NCBI GenBank assembly: GCA_003557965.1 | Contig: PWND01000320.1 | Location: forward strand, 1-15,655 | DNA: 15,655 nucleotides | DNA from: Bacteroidales bacterium | Lineage (GTDB): Bacteria > Bacteroidota > Bacteroidia > Bacteroidales > UBA7960 | Direction of reading: 5' to 3' | Shown here: positions 1-6,764 of the stretch, piece by piece | How positions within the stretch are numbered: position 1 is the first letter of the stretch | Layout: each line of letters opens with the position of its first letter | Translations under genes and position numbers: made by a program | Notes under the pieces: model-generated | Databases searched by the model: none | Told to the model about the DNA's origin: nothing | Seen by the model: only the letters and a program-made list of their open reading frames with translations

Positions 1-680
1 CCTCCGAAGGTTTTTTTGGCATTCAAGACAGGCTTGGGTCAGAGGCAATGTTGCTTATGCTTGATTATGGAATTTTTTATGAATTTATCCCGATGGATGA
101 ACTTGAAAATGAAAATCCTAAAGCCATTAGCCTTGAACAAGTTAAAGCAAATAAAAACTACGCCATGGTTATAACAACAAACGGGGGCTTATGGAGGTAT
201 TTAATAGGAGATACAGTTGTTTTTACAAGTACAAAACCTTACAGGATAAAAATATCAGGCCGTACAAAAAACTTTATAAATGCATTTGGAGAAGAGCTAA
301 TTGTTGATAACACAGATAAGGCGCTTGCCAGGGCGTGCGAAATATGTAACGCCATAATAAGTGAATATACCGCAGCTCCAATATTTTTAGATGATGCAGA
401 TTCAGCAGCACATGAGTATTTAGTCGAGTTTGAAAAAGAACCGGATGATAAGGAAAATTTTATTAACGAACTAGATACTGAATTAAAAAGCCTTAATTCA
501 GATTATGAAGCAAAAAGAACAGCAGATATAATGCTGAAAAGGCCTGAGCTGAAAGTTTTAAAGCCGGGAACATTTTATAATTGGTTAAAATCAAAAGGAA
601 AAATTGGCGGACAAAATAAAGTTCCAAGGCTACATAATAACAGAAAGTATGTTGACGAGATACTAAAGTTTGCGGAATAA
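1..680 (+). CDS. GH3 auxin-responsive promoter family protein, C-terminal part (5' end outside window)
   Basis: The reading frame is open from the first complete codon at base 3 and ends at TAA 678-680. The first residues visible, SEGFFGIQ, match the motif typical of bacterial GH3-family acyl-adenylate enzymes (ANL superfamily). Further on are TNGGLWRYLIGDTV and a KISGRTKNFINAFGEEL stretch, the hinge and C-terminal subdomain motifs of that family, and a C-terminal KVPRLHNNRKYVDEIL tail. GH3 proteins adenylate a carboxylic acid and often conjugate it to an amino acid or amine. The substrate of the Bacteroidetes members is not known, so none is claimed. An internal ATG at 48 is not the real start because the homology runs straight through it. 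Roughly the last 225 residues of a protein that is usually about 500 residues are present. It lies upstream of, and in the same direction as, the next two genes. Confidence 0.85.
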   Translation, partial: SEGFFGIQDRLGSEAMLLMLDYGIFYEFIPMDELENENPKAISLEQVKANKNYAMVITTNGGLWRYLIGDTVVFTSTKPYRIKISGRTKNFINAFGEELIVDNTDKALARACEICNAIISEYTAAPIFLDDADSAAHEYLVEFEKEPDDKENFINELDTELKSLNSDYEAKRTADIMLKRPELKVLKPGTFYNWLKSKGKIGGQNKVPRLHNNRKYVDEILKFAE

Positions 681-767
681 CTTCCGAATTAGAATAAATT
701 TTATAATTTTAAACTTGTATTGTAATTTTTATAAAAATTGAACTTTTTCTTTCATATACAAAGCAGG

Positions 768-1580
768 TTGAGGGCTCACCTAAGGTTAGGGCTAACATTA
801 ATAATTTGCGTTTACGCCACTGTTAGCGCTTATGCGCTTCAACCACCTGTATTTGAATTCGTAAATGAAGTTAAAGCTCAAACCCACAATTTTGCTGTTG
901 ACAGATTATCAAACCTCTACTGGCTTGAAGATGGAAGCCTTATTAAATATAACCCCAAAAAAGATGAAAAGCTGCAATACAGCAATAGAAACTGGGGTGA
1001 TATCCACGCCTTTGATGTTAGCAACCCGTTGAATATTATAGTTTTATTTAAAGACTTTAACAGAATTGTTTTTTTAGATAAAAACCTTAACCCTAAAGAT
1101 TTTTTCGTTAACGAATCATCATTGATAAACATAAGGCCAACGCTTATATGCAGCTCAGAGCAAAATGGCTTTTGGGCTTTTAGCCCTTTAGATTATAAAA
1201 TTTACAGATTTAATGACAAATTTAATATTGAGATAGAAAGCGAATCAATAAACCACATGTTCCCGGACTTTTCTAATCCCTTTCAAATGATAGAAAGCTC
1301 GGATAGGCTTTTTATTAGTGATAAAGAAAGTGGGATTTGGGTTTTTGACAGATTTGCAAACTTTTCCTTTGTTATTCCTCTGAAAAATATCGGCTTTTTT
1401 CAAGTTAGAGATAATACAATATTATATTTTAAAGATAACCTTATTGGGATGTATAACTTTGAGCAGCATTCGGAAGAGCTGTTTCTTCTTCCTGAAGAAA
1501 ATGTGCTAAAAGGCTATATAATGGATATGTATCTATACTTGCTAAAGGCTGATGCTATTAAACAATATAGAATTAAATAG
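768..1580 (+). CDS. Secreted protein of unknown function, propeller-like
   Basis: I do not recognise a named family. The N-terminus reads MRAHLRLGLTLIICVYATVSAYA if translation starts at TTG 768, which gives a compact signal peptide with likely cleavage after AYA, so the protein is probably periplasmic or outer-membrane associated. An alternative in-frame TTG at 738 adds ten residues before the signal and sits just after an in-frame TAA at 732. There is no ATG near the start. The mature part has repeated short beta-rich units (for example LYWLEDGSLIKYNP, IIVLFKDFNRIVFLDK, LFISDKESGIWVFDRFANF), the pattern of a beta-propeller in which each blade reports a value along a strand. No catalytic motif is visible. 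It ends in TAG, with a second in-frame stop (TAA 1593-1595) four codons later. It lies between the GH3-family gene and the deoxynucleoside kinase, 27 bases before the latter, so the two are probably co-transcribed. Confidence 0.7.
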   Translation: MRAHLRLGLTLIICVYATVSAYALQPPVFEFVNEVKAQTHNFAVDRLSNLYWLEDGSLIKYNPKKDEKLQYSNRNWGDIHAFDVSNPLNIIVLFKDFNRIVFLDKNLNPKDFFVNESSLINIRPTLICSSEQNGFWAFSPLDYKIYRFNDKFNIEIESESINHMFPDFSNPFQMIESSDRLFISDKESGIWVFDRFANFSFVIPLKNIGFFQVRDNTILYFKDNLIGMYNFEQHSEELFLLPEENVLKGYIMDMYLYLLKADAIKQYRIK

Positions 1581-1607
1581 ATTATTTATTACTAAAACAT
1601 AATATTT

Positions 1608-2222
1608 ATGCATATTGCAATTGCCGGTAATATTGGCTCAGGAAAAACAACATTGGCATCATTGCTGTCAAAGCATTATAAGTGGGAAGTTCAATACGAA
1701 GATGTTGAGTCGAACCCTTACCTTAACAACTTTTATGAAGATATGCAACGCTGGTCTTTTAACCTCCAGGTTTACTTTCTAAACAGCAGGTTTAGGCAAA
1801 TTGTTGACATCAGAAAGGGTGAAAAAACGGTTATTCAGGACAGAACCATTTATGAAGATGCTTATATTTTTGCTCCCAACCTTCATGCTATGGGGCTTAT
1901 GTCAACAAGGGATTTTGATAACTACTCAAGCTTATTTCAGCTTATGAGCTCGTTTTTGCAAGCCCCTGACTTATTAATCTATCTGAAAGCAAGCGTGCCC
2001 ACTCTTGTAAATCAAATTCAAAAAAGAGGACGGGAATATGAAAATTCTATTAGGCTTGATTACCTGAAAAGACTCAATGAAAGATATGAGGAGTGGATAA
2101 ACCGGTATGAACTTGGCAAGTTGCTTATTATAGATGTTGATAATAATAAGTTTTCTGAAAAACAAGAAGACCTGGGTGAGGTAATAAGAAAAATTGACGC
2201 CGAAATTCATGGACTATTTTAA
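1608..2222 (+). CDS. Deoxynucleoside kinase (deoxyadenosine/deoxyguanosine kinase family)
   Basis: This 204-residue protein is of normal family length. It opens with the P-loop GNIGSGKTT at residues 7-15, has the DRT variant of the catalytic-region DRS/ERS motif at 78-80 (QDRTIYEDAYIF), and an arginine-rich LID at 140-145 (RGREYE). It should transfer a phosphate from ATP to a purine or pyrimidine deoxynucleoside in the salvage pathway, in the cytoplasm. Nucleoside specificity cannot be decided from the motifs. The stop codon runs directly into a perfect inverted repeat at 2221-2249 that looks like the transcript end. The gene follows the propeller-like gene closely (27 bases). Confidence 0.9.
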   Translation: MHIAIAGNIGSGKTTLASLLSKHYKWEVQYEDVESNPYLNNFYEDMQRWSFNLQVYFLNSRFRQIVDIRKGEKTVIQDRTIYEDAYIFAPNLHAMGLMSTRDFDNYSSLFQLMSSFLQAPDLLIYLKASVPTLVNQIQKRGREYENSIRLDYLKRLNERYEEWINRYELGKLLIIDVDNNKFSEKQEDLGEVIRKIDAEIHGLF

Positions 2223-2254
2223 TTATATTATCAAGTTGATAATATAATTTTTTT
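2221..2254 (+). terminator. Perfect palindrome with T-run after the kinase gene
   Basis: Bases 2221-2234 and 2236-2249 are exact reverse complements (14 bp, one-base centre), followed by T's to 2254. This has the form of an intrinsic terminator, although the stem is almost all A-T and therefore weak. Because it is symmetric and preceded by a T-rich stretch, it could work as a DNA operator instead, but its place at the stop codon favours termination. It separates the kinase from kdsB. Confidence 0.6.
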
Positions 2255-2291
2255 AATCACATATCATAAAAAGTAAAACCTTTAAATATTT

Positions 2292-3044
2292 ATGAAAATC
2301 ATAGGGGTTATTCCGGCTCGTTATGACTCATCCCGCTTCCCGGGGAAGCCTTTAGCCGATATTTATGGAAAATCTATGATTCAAAGGGTTTATGAACAGG
2401 CAAAAAAAGCAAAATCGCTTAATGAAGTCGTTGTTGCAACTGATGATAAACGAATATATCGGCATGTTGAAAAATTCGGCAATGTTGTTTATACCTCCAG
2501 AGAGCACCAAAGTGGCACTGAAAGGTGTAATGAAGCAATAAGCATTGTTAATGTGAATAATGAATACAATAGCACGGATGTGCTAATTAATATTCAGGGA
2601 GATGAACCGTTTATAGATCCTAAGCAAATTAACCTTGCTGCATCGCTGTTTGATAATGATAATGTTGAAATAGCAACATTAATAAAAAAAATTGATGACT
2701 CTGTTGAACTGTTTGATGAAAATGTTGTAAAAGTTATTTATCGAAAAAATAAAACAGCAATCTATTTTAGCAGAACCGCAATCCCATTTTGCAAAAACCT
2801 TCACCCTGAAAAGTGGCTTGATAGTTTTACATTTTACAAACATATTGGTATTTATGCATATAGAATTGGTGTATTAAAAAATATTTCAGAGTTGCCGGTG
2901 TCCAACCTGGAAAAAAAAGAATCATTGGAACAGCTTAGGTGGATAGATAACGGTTATTCTATACATGTTGCTGAAACTCAGTCGGAAACATACTCTGTTG
3001 ACAGCCCGTCTGATATAAAAAAAATCCCCCACAACCTTGCATAA
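2292..3044 (+). CDS. kdsB: 3-deoxy-manno-octulosonate cytidylyltransferase (CMP-KDO synthetase)
   Basis: This 250-residue protein is full length for KdsB, which couples CTP to KDO to make CMP-KDO, the activated sugar needed for the lipopolysaccharide inner core. The N-terminal nucleotide-binding signature IPARYDSSRFPGKPL spans residues 7-21. It is followed by VVATDD (47-52), HQSGTERCNEA (72-82, base and sugar recognition) and GDEPFI (103-108, metal-binding region). The C-terminal part has KHIGIYAYR and LEQLRWIDNGY, both typical of KdsB. The cytoplasmic location and KDO pathway role follow from the family. It starts after the hairpin at 2221-2249 and probably has its own promoter. No other lipopolysaccharide gene is adjacent. 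Confidence 0.96.
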   Translation: MKIIGVIPARYDSSRFPGKPLADIYGKSMIQRVYEQAKKAKSLNEVVVATDDKRIYRHVEKFGNVVYTSREHQSGTERCNEAISIVNVNNEYNSTDVLINIQGDEPFIDPKQINLAASLFDNDNVEIATLIKKIDDSVELFDENVVKVIYRKNKTAIYFSRTAIPFCKNLHPEKWLDSFTFYKHIGIYAYRIGVLKNISELPVSNLEKKESLEQLRWIDNGYSIHVAETQSETYSVDSPSDIKKIPHNLA

Positions 3045-3111
3045 ACTACTTTAAATCAAAAGCATTTTCTAATTTTTATCATAAAAAAATTATTTTCTTT
3101 TGAGTTTTTTT

Positions 3112-3129
3112 ATAACTTAGCCAAGTTAT
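3112..3129 (+). terminator. Possible hairpin between kdsB and the SPOR-protein gene
   Basis: ATAACTT (3112-3118) and AAGTTAT (3123-3129) form a 7-bp stem with a four-base AGCC loop. T's precede it rather than following it strongly, so it is a poor intrinsic terminator on this strand. It might end or stabilise the kdsB transcript. Low confidence. Confidence 0.25.
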
Positions 3130-3165
3130 TTGCGTATATATAAAAAAATAAAGTTTTGTTACCGG

Positions 3166-3187
3166 TTTGCCGGGCTTGTTTGGCAAA
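3166..3187. promoter_or_regulatory. Inverted repeat upstream of the HU/SPOR protein gene
   Basis: TTTGCC (3166-3171) and GGCAAA (3182-3187) form a dyad with a ten-base spacer, about 55 bases before the start at 3242. It is the only GC-containing patch in an otherwise AT-rich leader, and this size and spacing suit a dimeric regulator. No regulator is identified. The region also holds TTTG tracts that could serve as part of a Bacteroidetes promoter, but I could not place a good -33/-7 pair. Confidence 0.3.
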
Positions 3188-3241
3188 GATTTATTGAACT
3201 TTAATAATATAATTTATTATATAACCTCAAAATCCTAAAGT

Positions 3242-4429
3242 ATGAAAGTAGGAAAATATATTAGTGAATTATTATTTACTTCTGAATTTGTCGTATTAGA
3301 GAACTTTGGAGAGTTTTCAACAAAGTACATTCCGGCAAGATTTGTCCCGGAAAAGAAAAAAGTTGAAGCGCCAAGCAAAGTGGTTGCATTTAACCCTAAA
3401 AATAAAAAAGATGATAAGGGTGCTCTTGCAGCTTATATGGCGAAAAAAGAAGGAGTAACAGCAGAAAAAGCAAAGAGCTTCGTTGAAACCTTTGTTAGTG
3501 AAATGAATAATTCACTAAAATCAGGGAAAAAAGTTGAGCTTGAAAGTATTGGCCAGTTTTCTATGGCGCCAAATGGAGAAATTGATTTTAGCCCTGACAA
3601 GTCAATAAACTATCTGGGTGGCTCCGCAGGCATGAAGAGCGTTAGTGAACCGGAAAAAAAATCACCGGAACAGGCAAAAACGGAAGCAGATAAAGTGTTA
3701 GATAAGGCTGACGAGGTGAAAAAAAGCGAAGAAACACCAAAACCCGCTCCTAAAGCTGATGCAGCTGCAGAAAAACGCCCCGGACAGGCTATAGATGAGC
3801 CCAAAAAGCCGGGTGTTGATGAAAAGAAACCTGGTGACGACGCAAAGAAACCAGGTGATCCTTCAGCGAAAGCTGCCTACGACAGGCCCCGAACAGAGCC
3901 AATTAAAGAAAAAACCGGCTTGCCGCCTGCACTGAAGTGGGTTGCATTCCTTGTTACTCCTATTCTGATAGTTGGTGTTATTTTTGCCTTTACACATGAG
4001 TATTTTATCGGCGATAAAGCAATTGATATAACAAGCTTGTTTACAAAAAGAGATAAACCTACGCAAGTAACTACAGTGCCTGATGTTGAAAGAGATGCTG
4101 TAAGAGAAGCAAGAGAATACCTGGAAAAAACAGAAATTACAGATGATGATGTTGCTGTTTCAGAAACTGTTGCTACTCCTTCTACACCAGAGCCAGGCAG
4201 AAGGGTTTATCATATTATTGTTGGAAGTTTTGAAGAAGAGCATAATGCTAATATATATGCTGATGAGCTTCAGCGCAAAGGTGCAGTTAACGCCAAAGCA
4301 TTTCCCAAAAACCCGCTTGGGTTTTACAGGGTTTCTTATGGCTTTTATTATGATTTAAGTGAAGCAGAAAGAGAGCTTACCAGGGTTCAACAGGAAGAAA
4401 ACCCTGATGCATGGATACTACACCGTTAA
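3242..4429 (+). CDS. HU-domain, transmembrane and SPOR-domain protein
   Basis: This 395-residue protein has a composite layout common in Bacteroidetes. Residues 1-125 carry two HU/IHF-like units of the CCDC81-related type (MKVGKYISELLF...VLENFGEFSTKYIPA; then ALAAYMAKKEGVTAEKAKSFVETFVSEMNNSLKSGKKVELESIGQF). Residues 130-228 are a charged low-complexity linker with KPG repeats. Residues 231-250 are one membrane helix (LKWVAFLVTPILIVGVIFAF). Residues 322-395 are a SPOR domain (VYHIIVGSFEEEHNANIYADEL..., then FYRVSYGFY), which binds septal peptidoglycan stripped of side stems. The N-terminus should be cytoplasmic and SPOR periplasmic, so the protein could link DNA or a cytoplasmic partner to division-site cell wall. 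DNA binding is inferred only from fold similarity. It is followed after 22 bases by trmB. Confidence 0.85.
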   Translation: MKVGKYISELLFTSEFVVLENFGEFSTKYIPARFVPEKKKVEAPSKVVAFNPKNKKDDKGALAAYMAKKEGVTAEKAKSFVETFVSEMNNSLKSGKKVELESIGQFSMAPNGEIDFSPDKSINYLGGSAGMKSVSEPEKKSPEQAKTEADKVLDKADEVKKSEETPKPAPKADAAAEKRPGQAIDEPKKPGVDEKKPGDDAKKPGDPSAKAAYDRPRTEPIKEKTGLPPALKWVAFLVTPILIVGVIFAFTHEYFIGDKAIDITSLFTKRDKPTQVTTVPDVERDAVREAREYLEKTEITDDDVAVSETVATPSTPEPGRRVYHIIVGSFEEEHNANIYADELQRKGAVNAKAFPKNPLGFYRVSYGFYYDLSEAERELTRVQQEENPDAWILHR

Positions 4430-4451
4430 ATTTTATAAGTGATAATTAGTA

Positions 4452-5120
4452 GTGGCAAAGAAAAAGCGTATCAGATTTGCTGAATTAGACACTTTTGCTA
4501 ATGTAATTCAACCAAAATACCAACATATTTCTGAAAATCATTATTTGCGCGGCAACTGGAGCCGCGCATTTTTTAATAATAACAACCCGGTTGTTTTAGA
4601 AATTGGTTGCGGCAAAGGTGAATATACTATTAATCTCGCCCGGGAAAATCCCCAAAATAACTATATCGGCATAGACTTAAAAGGCGAAAGGTTATGGAGA
4701 GGCGCTAAAACTGCACTGGATGAAGGACTTAAAAATGTTGCTTTTCTAAGAATACAGGCCCAAAAGATTAACTACTTCTTTGATGAAAATGAAGTATCGG
4801 AAATCTGGATCACATTTCCTGACCCCCAGGAACAAAAGCCCAAAACCAGGAAAAGACTTACGAATGAAAAGTTCCTGAAAATGTATAAAACAATTATGAA
4901 TGAAAATGGATTTATACATTTAAAAACTGATAATGTGAGGTTTTTTGATTATTCAATAAATGCCGTAGAAAACTTTAACGGCTCTATTGTTGAGGTTAAC
5001 AGAAATATATACAATAACCCCGGCGAGCTCCCAGGTGTTGTTACACGAATAAAGACTTATTACGAAGAAATGTTTGTTAGTGAAGGCAAACCTATTTGTT
5101 ATATGAAGTTCAGGGTTTAA
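4452..5120 (+). CDS. trmB: tRNA (guanine-N7-)-methyltransferase
   Basis: TrmB methylates G46 in the variable loop of tRNA using S-adenosylmethionine. The 222-residue protein starts at GTG 4452, giving MAKKKRIRFAELDTFANV, which fits family N-termini. The SAM-binding motif VLEIGCGKGEY is at residues 48-58, YIGIDLKGER at 71-80, the TFPDPQ catalytic motif at 121-126 with RLT at 135-137, and the C-terminal TRIKTYYEEMF (the T-x-Y-E motif region) at 198-208. The family's usual DPWPKKRH appears here as DPQEQKPKTRKR, a form found in Bacteroidetes. Length is normal. It probably shares a transcript with the SPOR-protein gene and is followed by the repeated element at 5122-5203. Confidence 0.95.
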   Translation: MAKKKRIRFAELDTFANVIQPKYQHISENHYLRGNWSRAFFNNNNPVVLEIGCGKGEYTINLARENPQNNYIGIDLKGERLWRGAKTALDEGLKNVAFLRIQAQKINYFFDENEVSEIWITFPDPQEQKPKTRKRLTNEKFLKMYKTIMNENGFIHLKTDNVRFFDYSINAVENFNGSIVEVNRNIYNNPGELPGVVTRIKTYYEEMFVSEGKPICYMKFRV

Positions 5121-5121
5121 T

Positions 5122-5203
5122 TCTAATGAAACCCTCATCTACTAAACATGTATAAAAGTGCATGTGTGAACATGAGGGTTCCATCGGGATAAAAGCACCT
5201 TAA
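5122..5203 (+). repeat. Copy 1 of a two-copy structured element, with a broken micro-ORF
   Basis: The arms AACCCTCAT (5130-5138) and ATGAGGGTT (5172-5180) pair perfectly over 9 bp, with three further pairs beyond one mismatch (5126-5128 with 5182-5184) and an inner ACATG/CATGT stem (5146-5150, 5161-5165). The same element occurs on the minus strand at 8458-8540; both copies have exactly 33 bases between the arms and share ATGAAAnCCTCATCTnCTAAA at the 5' side. A reading frame from ATG 5126 gives MKPSSTKHV, then TAA (5153), then continues in frame through CEHEG to TAA 5201. It aligns residue for residue with the intact 24-codon frame in copy 2. It could be a leader RNA, a small mobile repeat, or a decayed micro-gene. 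It lies between trmB and the alkyltransferase-like gene. Confidence 0.55.
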
Positions 5204-5242
5204 ATTGAATACATGAATACGCATAATGCTAATATTCAATTT
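5202..5242 (+). promoter_or_regulatory. Second stem-loop in the leader of the alkyltransferase-like gene
   Basis: AAATTGAATA (5202-5211) and TATTCAATTT (5233-5242) are exact 10-base reverse complements, separated by 21 bases that contain a small GCAT/ATGC dyad. It lies 33 bases before the start codon at 5276. It could be an mRNA leader hairpin or an operator; there is no T-run to make it a terminator. Copy 2 of the upstream element does not clearly share it. Confidence 0.4.
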
Positions 5243-5275
5243 GATAACACTAATTTATACAGATAAAAATGCTGC

Positions 5276-5614
5276 ATGGCTGATAAACATAATAATTTTT
5301 TCAACAGGGTTTATAAGGTTGTTGAACTTATTCCTTATGGAAGAGTAACAACTTATGGTGCTATAGCTAAATATATTGCCACTGCCGGTTATGCCAGAAT
5401 GGTGGGATGGGCAATGAATAAATCTCACGCAAATTCAACAAAAATTCCTGCTCACAGAGTGGTTAACCGAAATGGCTTACTCACCGGGAAACACCATTTT
5501 GGAGGCATAAATGTTATGGCGCAACTTTTAGAAAGCGAGGGTGTTGTTGTAAAAAATGATAAAGTTGTTAACTTTAATGAAGTTTTCTGGGACCCCGCAA
5601 AAAACCTGGAATAA
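5276..5614 (+). CDS. Alkyltransferase-like (ATL) DNA repair protein lacking the active-site cysteine
   Basis: The 112-residue protein matches only the DNA-binding domain of O6-alkylguanine-DNA alkyltransferases, with the helix-turn-helix segment PYGRVTTYGAIA (residues 20-31), the arginine finger region YARMVGWAM (R41 would extend into the duplex), and the active-site loop at 58-63. That loop reads PAHRVV instead of PCHRVV, so the alkyl-accepting cysteine is alanine. ATL proteins of this kind bind O6-alkylguanine and flip it without removing the group, recruiting nucleotide excision repair instead. The role is inferred from the family. The start at ATG 5276 keeps the domain complete. A repeated element and a stem-loop lie in its leader. 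Confidence 0.9.
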   Translation: MADKHNNFFNRVYKVVELIPYGRVTTYGAIAKYIATAGYARMVGWAMNKSHANSTKIPAHRVVNRNGLLTGKHHFGGINVMAQLLESEGVVVKNDKVVNFNEVFWDPAKNLE

Positions 5615-5619
5615 TATAT

Positions 5620-5635
5620 CAGAAAATGATTTCTG
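5620..5635 (+). terminator. Weak hairpin after the ATL gene
   Basis: CAGAAA (5620-5625) and TTTCTG (5630-5635) pair around an ATGA loop, five bases after the stop codon, and are followed by a short GTTTT. The stem is short; termination here is plausible but weak. Confidence 0.3.
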
Positions 5636-5698
5636 GAGTTTTAACTATTGTAGTAAAAACATTTTTCAGGAATTTTTGTTATATGCATAAAGTAGATT

Positions 5699-5728
5699 GT
5701 TATTATTGGTAAGCGCTTTAGTAATAAC
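5699..5728. promoter_or_regulatory. Dyad in the intergenic region before the NifU-like gene
   Basis: GTTATTA (5699-5705) and TAATAAC (5722-5728) are exact reverse complements, enclosing a second dyad AAGCGCTT (5711-5718). This nested symmetry about 150 bases before the start codon could be an operator. No binding protein is identified. Confidence 0.25.
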
Positions 5729-5822
5729 CTATGAAGAATTGTTAGCCAAAATAGACTTGATAAGTTAAACCATGCAATTACGATTTTGTATTAAAAATGA
5801 ATTATTGTAGTATCAAATTGAT

Positions 5823-5830
5823 TACTTTTG
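5823..5830 (+). promoter_or_regulatory. Bacteroidetes-type -7 box for the NifU-like gene
   Basis: TACTTTTG matches the Bacteroidetes -7 consensus TAnnTTTG exactly, 48 bases before the ATG at 5878. No clean -33 TTTG sits at the usual 19-21 base spacing (the nearest is ATTG at 5804-5807), so the call rests on the -7 box and its position. Confidence 0.45.
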
Positions 5831-5877
5831 CATGATATTATTTAGAAAAAATATAAATTACTTTAATATTTTAAACT

Positions 5878-6123
5878 ATGACAACTACAAATAAAGAAGA
5901 ATTAACAAAGAAAGTAGAAAACGTAATTGAACAAATAAAACCATATCTCCAGGCAGATGGTGGTGATATTAGATTTGTAAATATTACTGAAGACAACGTT
6001 GTTAATGTTGAACTTTTAGGAGCATGTGGAAGCTGCCCAATGAGCCAAATGACATTAAAAAATGGTGTTGAGCAAGCTGTTAAAAAAGCTATCCCGGAAA
6101 TTAAGTCTGTAGAATCTATTTAA
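5878..6123 (+). CDS. NifU C-terminal-domain (Nfu-type) iron-sulfur scaffold/carrier
   Basis: The 81-residue protein is a single Nfu domain: VIEQIKPYLQADGGDIRFVNI, then the cluster-binding motif GACGSCPMSQMTLKNGVEQAV with C50 and C53 (CxxC). Two subunits normally share one [4Fe-4S] cluster through these cysteines and hand it to target enzymes. No N-terminal NifU or A-type domain is attached. It appears to be transcribed alone from the promoter-like site at 5823 and converges on the flavin reductase-like gene, with a 17-base gap. Confidence 0.93.
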   Translation: MTTTNKEELTKKVENVIEQIKPYLQADGGDIRFVNITEDNVVNVELLGACGSCPMSQMTLKNGVEQAVKKAIPEIKSVESI

Positions 6124-6140
6124 GCAGCAAGTAATAAATC

Positions 6141-6716
6141 TTATAAAAGAGACTTGCCTATTTGATAAGAGTCTCCGACTTTTTCTCCAATTTTTCTGTA
6201 TTCTCTTGCACCTCCAATGTATATAAGAGGATTAAAAAGTTCTATATCCAGTGATCTTGGGTTATCAGGGTCATTAAGTTTATCTGTGTCCATATACAAT
6301 TCAAGTATTTCTCCTGCAAAATGATTGGTTGTGCCCACAACCGAAGAGCTTACAAGCTTGCATTCAAAGTTTAGCGGACACTCTTTTATTATTGGTGACT
6401 TTATATACTTTGAAGGCATTTTGGTTAAGCCTGTTTTTGCAAATTTGTCAACATCTTTTCCTGATGAGATTCCACAGAAGTCGGCTTCTTTCATTATGTC
6501 AACCCCTGCAATATTTACAGAAAACTCTTTATTTTTAAGAATTTCTTTTCCGGAAAACCCTTTTGTTCCAACGGATATTCCAAGTGTAGGAGGGTTACTT
6601 GTTAGCAGGCTTACCCATGCAATTGTTACAATATTAGCTTTATCCATATTGCCGGTTACTACCAGGCTGGTTGGTAGTGGGAATAAAATTTTTTGCGGAC
6701 CAAATGATGTTTTCAT
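6141..6716 (-). CDS. Flavin reductase-like (FMN-binding split barrel) protein
   Basis: The 191-residue protein has the flavin reductase-like pattern: an N-terminal PLPTSLVVTGNMDKANIVTIAWVSLLTSNPPTLGISVG (residues about 14-50), where the flavin phosphate is usually held, then EFSVNIAG, DFCGISSGKDVDKFAKTGL, and CPLNFECKLVSS...NHFAGEILELYMD. Such proteins bind FMN and reduce it with NAD(P)H or act as small oxidoreductases. The specific substrate is unknown. The order is nadE then this gene, 48 bases apart and on the same strand, so both may be on one transcript. Confidence 0.88.
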   Translation of the reverse strand: MKTSFGPQKILFPLPTSLVVTGNMDKANIVTIAWVSLLTSNPPTLGISVGTKGFSGKEILKNKEFSVNIAGVDIMKEADFCGISSGKDVDKFAKTGLTKMPSKYIKSPIIKECPLNFECKLVSSSVVGTTNHFAGEILELYMDTDKLNDPDNPRSLDIELFNPLIYIGGAREYRKIGEKVGDSYQIGKSLL

Positions 6717-6764
6717 AAGTTCATTATTTTTGTTCTGAAAAATATTTATTATCTATATTTTCTT

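Noticed and set aside
5122..5203. Known riboswitch such as preQ1, SAM or an NAD+ class
   Set aside because: The stem lengths, loop sequences and tail do not match the conserved cores of these classes as I know them, and the two downstream genes do not share an obvious metabolite.
6325..6738. Plus-strand open frame of 137 codons opposite the flavin reductase-like gene
   Set aside because: It lies antisense to a gene with a recognised family pattern and has no recognisable motif of its own.
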